Below, in pieces: positions 7,314 to 11,075 of a stretch of 11,075 nucleotides of DNA; positions within the stretch are counted from its first letter, which is position 1; each line of letters opens with the position of its first letter. The DNA lies in the NCBI GenBank assembly GCA_018644745.1, contig JABGPX010000330.1:1-11075 (forward strand), read 5' to 3'. The notes beneath the pieces were generated by a model. The model ran no database searches. It saw only the letters and a list, made by a program, of their open reading frames with translations, and was not told the origin of the DNA. The DNA is from Spirochaetales bacterium. GTDB taxonomy: Bacteria; Spirochaetota; Spirochaetia; ARS1246. Both the position numbers and the translations under genes were made by a program.

Positions 7314-7355
7314 CCAGCCCTCCAATCAATTTCCCTGCAAAGCGGCTGCCAAAAA

Positions 7356-7384
7356 AAGACAAAGCCGTACACATTCTATATAAT
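7356..7384 (+). promoter_or_regulatory. Sigma70-type promoter for the pel operon
   Basis: Seen: AAGACA (7356-7361, four of six), a 17-nt spacer, and a perfect TATAAT (7379-7384). The predicted start of transcription is near 7391. The -10 hexamer covers the first two bases of the ATG at 7383, which argues for the in-frame ATG at 7395 as the true pelD start. A TAGAAT on the minus strand (7378-7373) could be the -10 of the divergent gene, but no -35 supports it. Confidence 0.55.
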
Positions 7385-7394
7385 GTGGCCAAAG

Positions 7395-8816
7395 ATGACC
7401 CGAAAAAACACGATAATTTTACTAGAAATAATATTCGTTTCCCTTCTGATCAGCGGTGCAAATGTATTCTTCCCTGACAATCCAGGATACCATGAAATGT
7501 ACTATATTCCCTATCTTGGAGCCAGTGCTCTGGTCGCCGCGGTATATGGCGCCGGTTGGGGTTTTCTCACATTCACCATCTCTTTTGGAATTATTGTAGG
7601 TGGTTTGCCTTTCCTTTTACCTCTATTTCATCCCTCCTGGTCCAGCCAGGGCTATTGGCGGGACCAGCTTCAATTTTCTTACATTCCGGGATCAGTCGGA
7701 CTCCTGACTATCTATATCTTTGGCGTTATCCGGTCTTCTGCGCTATCTCAAATCGGCACGCTAAAAGTTAGAATACACGACCTTTCTCGGGAAAACTGGC
7801 TGACAAAGAAGAAATCCGATGCATTAAGCAGGGTAAACTTCGAACTAGATGAGCAGGTTTCCCGGCAGCAGGAAGCGATTACATCGCTTCACACTCAGCT
7901 ACGGAAATTGGATACCCTGGATGTGAATCAAGGTCTAAATGTGCTGCTTGAGACGGTTCACATCTATACCAGGGCGGTGAAAGCCTCAATTTGGCGATAT
8001 GAGGACTCAACGAGAAGTTTGCAGCTTGCGGCCTCACGGGGCTGGGATGAGAGCGAAGTGATAGCCACTTCAATCCCGGTTGATGGAACCATAGAAGGGT
8101 GGGTTTACAGAAACAACAGCTTATTTTCTATACGGATGCTCCTGCAGTACGATAATCTTGAGAAGATGGACATCGGTAGAAATATTATTACGATTCCATT
8201 GAATTTTGATCAGCGCGTTTGGGGAATACTCAATATTCAGGAAATGCCGTTTGAGAAATACAATCTGCATTCTGAGCGCATCCTGCAGATAATTACGACC
8301 CTTGCCGAGCATTCGATAGAGAAAGCAGTATCGTATGAGTCAATTATCCAGAAAGATGAAATTGATGAGAGAACCGGTCTTCCGCTCTTTTCCCAGTTCT
8401 ACCGGATGCTGGACGAGGAAACAAGAAACACGGGAATTCAGAAGGGGAGTTTTTCTATCATTCTGATCGAGCTCATAAATTTTGGATGGATTCAAGAAAA
8501 TCACGGCGCAGATAATGCCAAGAGTATCATACGCTCGATTTCGGAATCCCTCGAATCGCTTTCAGAGCGAAATGTACATTGCTTTCAATACAAGGAAGAT
8601 TCGCAAATTGCCCTTCTCATACCAAGCGTAGATTTCGATGGAGTCTCTCTCTTCAGCCTCGAAGCTCTCGAGAAACTCAATTCGGGAAACTGGGAGATCG
8701 AAGGAGACGCAATACCGGTAGAAGCGGTAATCGGGTTTTCGGTTTTTTCGGGCGGAGATACGCCGGATTCGCTTCTCGAACAAGCCGAAAGCCTTCTCGA
8801 GATGCAGAGGGTTTAG
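7395..8816 (+). CDS. pelD: PelD-like membrane protein: 4 TM, GAF, degenerate GGDEF
   Basis: Role: inner-membrane receptor that couples cyclic-di-GMP to Pel polymer synthesis and docks PelE, PelF and PelG. Start: 7395 is preferred because a perfect -10 box overlaps the other in-frame ATG (7383, 477 codons). Numbered from 7383: four TM segments lie within about 10-117, a helical or coiled-coil linker about 120-180, a GAF domain about 181-315 and a GGDEF-like domain about 325-477. The last opens with DERTGLPLFSQF (328-339). The catalytic motif is EDSQI (405-409), so no cyclase activity is expected. The inhibitory-site position reads RNVH (396-399) where Pseudomonas PelD has RxxD. There is no Arg from 397 to 475, and Lys431 falls where its other GGDEF-domain Arg would lie by spacing. 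Architecture and the downstream pelEF order make the assignment secure; ligand binding is uncertain. The stop is 1 nt from the pelE ATG. Confidence 0.88.
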   Translation: MTRKNTIILLEIIFVSLLISGANVFFPDNPGYHEMYYIPYLGASALVAAVYGAGWGFLTFTISFGIIVGGLPFLLPLFHPSWSSQGYWRDQLQFSYIPGSVGLLTIYIFGVIRSSALSQIGTLKVRIHDLSRENWLTKKKSDALSRVNFELDEQVSRQQEAITSLHTQLRKLDTLDVNQGLNVLLETVHIYTRAVKASIWRYEDSTRSLQLAASRGWDESEVIATSIPVDGTIEGWVYRNNSLFSIRMLLQYDNLEKMDIGRNIITIPLNFDQRVWGILNIQEMPFEKYNLHSERILQIITTLAEHSIEKAVSYESIIQKDEIDERTGLPLFSQFYRMLDEETRNTGIQKGSFSIILIELINFGWIQENHGADNAKSIIRSISESLESLSERNVHCFQYKEDSQIALLIPSVDFDGVSLFSLEALEKLNSGNWEIEGDAIPVEAVIGFSVFSGGDTPDSLLEQAESLLEMQRV

Positions 8817-8817
8817 C

Positions 8818-9579
8818 ATGCGAGATCCTGGATTCGATTATCTCCTGAACTCCCGAGAACTATATTCACCCAAAACCCCTCGAGCAGCGCTCAAAGCTGT
8901 GGAGGTGGGTCTTCTGCCCGGTGAAGCCTTCATCTACAAAGCAAACTCAATACACCCTCTTCGCGAAGAACCGATTGATTTTGACGCTATTGAAAGAACC
9001 CTCGCACAGAAAGGTAAAGATGTTTCCACGAATACGCTTCTCGTTACAATCCTCGAGCTGCTGCTCGTTGATAAAGACAGTGAAATCGCATTGTTCGCCG
9101 CGGAAAGTATTAATGCCATAGAAAACTCGTATAATGAACGTATAGAAGGACTCAAGAAAGAACATCGCGATACAAGCGAGCCAAGATGCCTTCGCGACAT
9201 CGCGCGGCAGTTCTATGAGTTGGCCATGATAAATGAATCCCGTAACGCCATACGTAATTTTTATCTCTTTGAATCTTATTCCTATATGAAGCGATTCGGC
9301 GCAGAAATAGAATTGAAGAAAGAAGATATAATTTTCGTGCTGCGGATAATGATCACACTCAAATCATATCGCCTGGCCAGAGGTGTTATTGTGCAAGCCC
9401 TGCAGGAGAGCCCGAACGATACCGATCTCATTATTCTTGCCGCCGAGATCGAATATTTTCGTAGGAATTACCGTCAAGTATTCGCTCTTTTTCAGCGCCT
9501 TGGTGAGTCATGGCACGGGCTCCCGGAAAGCCTGAAAACTACCTTCCAACACTGGGTATCGGTAGACAGCGATGAGTGA
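8818..9579 (+). CDS. pelE: PelE-like TPR scaffold, without membrane anchor
   Basis: Role: in Pseudomonas, PelE is an inner-membrane protein with TPRs that binds PelD and helps assemble the synthase. Seen: 253 residues, almost all helical, with no signal peptide or TM segment. The N-terminal part (about 70-115, with SEIALFAAESINAIE) looks like helical repeats. The segment LRDIARQFYELA (125-136) and the following helices to about 160 resemble PelE-type repeats. TPR-like pairs fill about 168-230. It is shorter than the Pseudomonas protein (about 330 residues, two N-terminal TM helices). It starts 1 nt after the pelD stop and its end overlaps pelF by 8 nt, so translation is probably coupled. The symbol rests on position between pelD and pelF and on repeat character; sequence alone would be only a helical-repeat protein. 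Confidence 0.7.
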   Translation: MRDPGFDYLLNSRELYSPKTPRAALKAVEVGLLPGEAFIYKANSIHPLREEPIDFDAIERTLAQKGKDVSTNTLLVTILELLLVDKDSEIALFAAESINAIENSYNERIEGLKKEHRDTSEPRCLRDIARQFYELAMINESRNAIRNFYLFESYSYMKRFGAEIELKKEDIIFVLRIMITLKSYRLARGVIVQALQESPNDTDLIILAAEIEYFRRNYRQVFALFQRLGESWHGLPESLKTTFQHWVSVDSDE

Positions 9580-10990
9580 TTCCAGAAGGATTCGAGTCTG
9601 CATTGTTCTTGAAGGATCATATCCCTTCATCACAGGTGGAGTATCCGCCTGGGTTCATGACCTTATCATAAATTTGCCTGATATCGACTTCGCACTCTTT
9701 ACAATTTCACCGTCTGCCGATCAAGATATGCATTACGATTTACCCCCGAACATCGTGGCACATAACGATATCGTCCTCAGCGCCGCACCGAAATCACACA
9801 ACCGTCCCAAGAAAAAGAAAATTCTCCTTGAGGAAGTGGAAAACCTTCATTCCCGGATGTTCTCGGGCGCAACCGGAGATATAAGCGAAATCATAAGTAA
9901 ACTGCCTGAGGGATATTTCATGCACACCGACTCGGTGATGTCCGAAACCGGCTGGAAGCTTATTACAGAATCAAATTCCAAAAAAAATCCTCTCTATTCA
10001 TTCACCGACTATTTCTGGGCCTGGAAATCCGCTCATGATATGCTCTTCACCACAATAGGAAGCGCTCCGCCTGAAGCAGATATCTATCATGCCGTCTCCA
10101 CCGGATTCGCCGGAATGGCGGCTCTCGCCGCGAAGATCCGATATGGCAAACCGCTGCTGCTGACCGAGCACGGCCTTTACCATAAAGAGCGGGAAATGGA
10201 GATCAGGAAAACAAGCCTCATCAAGGGATACCAGCGGGATATGTGGATTTCTATGTATAACATGCTGTCCAAGATTTGCTACAAAAATGCTGATGTTATT
10301 ACCGCGCTTTTCGAAGAAAACCGCAGGAAACAGCACGAGTTAGGCGCGGCACCGGAAAACACTTTTGTGGTGCCTAACGGCATAGATATCGAGAGATTCT
10401 CCATCGAGCGAAAGCCTCGCGAAAAAGGCTATCACATTGGGCTTGTCGGGAGAGTAGTGCCGATCAAAGATATCAAAACCTTCATTGCCACTGCCAAGAT
10501 GGTACTGGATGTGATTCCGGAGGCGGAATTTCATTGCATCGGTCCAACAGACGAAGATCCCGCGTACTATGAGGACTGCAAGCTGCTGGTGCAGAATATG
10601 AAGATTCAGGACAGTTTCTACTTCACCGGTCGGCAGAACGTTCTGGAATATTATTCCTTTCTCGATGTTGTAATGCTTACAAGCGTTCGGGAAGCTCAGC
10701 CGCTGGTAATTCTAGAGGCATATTGCGCGCTAGTACCGGTGGTCTCAACAAAGGTCGGAAACATAGCTGAGATGCTGGATTATGATGAACGGCTACTTGC
10801 CCCTTCAAAAGATTCGGCCAGATTAGCGGAGGGGGTTATCTTCCTTCACAATAACCCTTCGGTTGTAGATGAAATGCGTGTGAGAAACCGGCAGAAAGTA
10901 CTCAATCTGTATAACAAAGAGGAACTTCACCAGAAATTCCGGCGAATGTATAACGACCTGATCCCAAAAACCGACGAGAATGCGAACTGA
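9572..10990 (+). CDS. pelF: PelF, GT4-family glycosyltransferase of Pel polysaccharide synthesis
   Basis: Role: cytoplasmic transferase that polymerises the Pel chain from UDP-activated amino sugars, held at the membrane by PelD, PelE and PelG. Seen: a GT-B fold. The N-terminal Rossmann domain begins VCIVLEGSYPFITGGVSAWV (9-28), a PelF hallmark. The segment LTEHGLYHKEREMEI (197-211) is also typical of PelF. The C-terminal nucleotide-sugar half has VPNGIDIERF (267-276), GLVGRVVPIKD (290-300) and the E-x7-E motif at Glu374 and Glu382 within EAQPLVILE. Length is 472 residues against about 507 in Pseudomonas. No signal peptide or TM segment is present. It overlaps pelE by 8 nt and its TGA shares one base with the pelG ATG. 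No key residue appears lost. Confidence 0.94.
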   Translation: MSDSRRIRVCIVLEGSYPFITGGVSAWVHDLIINLPDIDFALFTISPSADQDMHYDLPPNIVAHNDIVLSAAPKSHNRPKKKKILLEEVENLHSRMFSGATGDISEIISKLPEGYFMHTDSVMSETGWKLITESNSKKNPLYSFTDYFWAWKSAHDMLFTTIGSAPPEADIYHAVSTGFAGMAALAAKIRYGKPLLLTEHGLYHKEREMEIRKTSLIKGYQRDMWISMYNMLSKICYKNADVITALFEENRRKQHELGAAPENTFVVPNGIDIERFSIERKPREKGYHIGLVGRVVPIKDIKTFIATAKMVLDVIPEAEFHCIGPTDEDPAYYEDCKLLVQNMKIQDSFYFTGRQNVLEYYSFLDVVMLTSVREAQPLVILEAYCALVPVVSTKVGNIAEMLDYDERLLAPSKDSARLAEGVIFLHNNPSVVDEMRVRNRQKVLNLYNKEELHQKFRRMYNDLIPKTDENAN

Positions 10991-11021
10991 TGGCTGGCAT
11001 TGGATTTGAGCTCCGGAAGGT
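10990..11021 (+). pseudogene. pelG: 5' fragment of pelG (membrane protein of Pel synthase), frame interrupted
   Basis: Seen: an ATG overlapping the pelF stop begins MAGIGFELRK, which matches the conserved N-terminus of PelG proteins as I know them. A Val and then TAA (11023-11025) follow, so the frame closes after 11 codons. None of the three plus frames downstream reads like PelG. Family knowledge: PelG is a multi-pass inner-membrane protein of about 450 residues, needed with PelD, PelE and PelF for Pel production. Inference: the gene is split by an insertion that begins at about 11022. The remainder may lie beyond the inserted element, outside the window. Confidence 0.65.
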
Positions 11022-11075
11022 GTAAGCATTCGTAGACCCCTTTTGGCTGGACATAGCAGAAACCATGTGCTATGC
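11022..11075. mobile_element. Probable terminal end of an insertion sequence inside pelG (IS66-like)
   Basis: Seen: the point where PelG similarity stops is followed by GTAAGCATTCGTAGACCCC. IS66-family elements usually begin GTAA(G) and duplicate 8 bp of target, which here would be CGGAAGGT (11014-11021). A 7-bp inverted repeat, CATAGCA (11052-11058) with TGCTATG (11068-11074), lies inside it. No transposase is visible because the window ends 54 nt in. If the end were taken one base earlier (TGTAAGC), an IS21- or IS3-type element would be an alternative. The family call is from memory of end sequences and is tentative. Confidence 0.45.

Noticed and set aside
7314..7325. TTG start at 7325 for the TPR/beta-rich protein
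   Set aside because: The GGAGGG ribosome site lies between this codon and the ATG at 7313, so it can only serve the ATG.
8365..8816. Active diguanylate cyclase in the last gene half of pelD
   Set aside because: The GGDEF position reads EDSQI, without the metal-binding and catalytic residues; the domain can at most bind a ligand.

Overview
The window reads as a piece of chromosome from a diderm bacterium of moderate G+C. Evidence for two membranes is a periplasmic multiheme cytochrome and an exported TPR protein with a beta-strand-rich, barrel-like C-terminus. A spirochaete or similar anaerobic or facultative lineage is my best guess. No rRNA or other decisive marker is present, so that placement is weak.

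Left part (1-2011). A truncated octaheme cytochrome of the hydroxylamine-oxidoreductase-like family is on the minus strand. It is divergent from a CbpA-type DnaJ co-chaperone on the plus strand. Their shared upstream region holds a perfect 16+2+16 palindrome flanked by two mirrored, near-identical promoter-like 12-mers. This looks like a common control region.

Middle part (2008-3500). A good sigma70 promoter overlaps the dnaJ stop codon. It heads a unit of about 240 nt with several hairpins and a 10-codon ORF, ending at a clear Rho-independent terminator. It is a candidate small RNA or structured leader. Next come two long-armed inverted repeats that share a core motif, then a gene for an HDOD signalling protein. 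A long imperfect hairpin separates that gene from the convergent gene that follows.

Right part (3507-11075). This is a Pel-type exopolysaccharide locus. A 1268-residue exported protein (carbohydrate-binding-like sandwich, TPRs, beta-rich C-terminus; PelB-like in layout) is divergent from a tightly packed operon. The operon is pelD (four TM segments, GAF, degenerate GGDEF), pelE (TPR-like scaffold), pelF (GT4 glycosyltransferase) and the first 10 to 11 codons of pelG. PelD is the expected cyclic-di-GMP receptor, but its I-site reads RxxH instead of RxxD. PelF should polymerise the sugar, PelG should help move it through the inner membrane, and the TPR/beta-rich protein is a candidate for the outer part of export.

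The pelG reading frame stops after 11 codons, exactly where a sequence beginning GTAAGC starts. That resembles the end of an insertion sequence, IS66-like. If real, this Pel locus is interrupted in this strain. The window ends inside the putative insertion.
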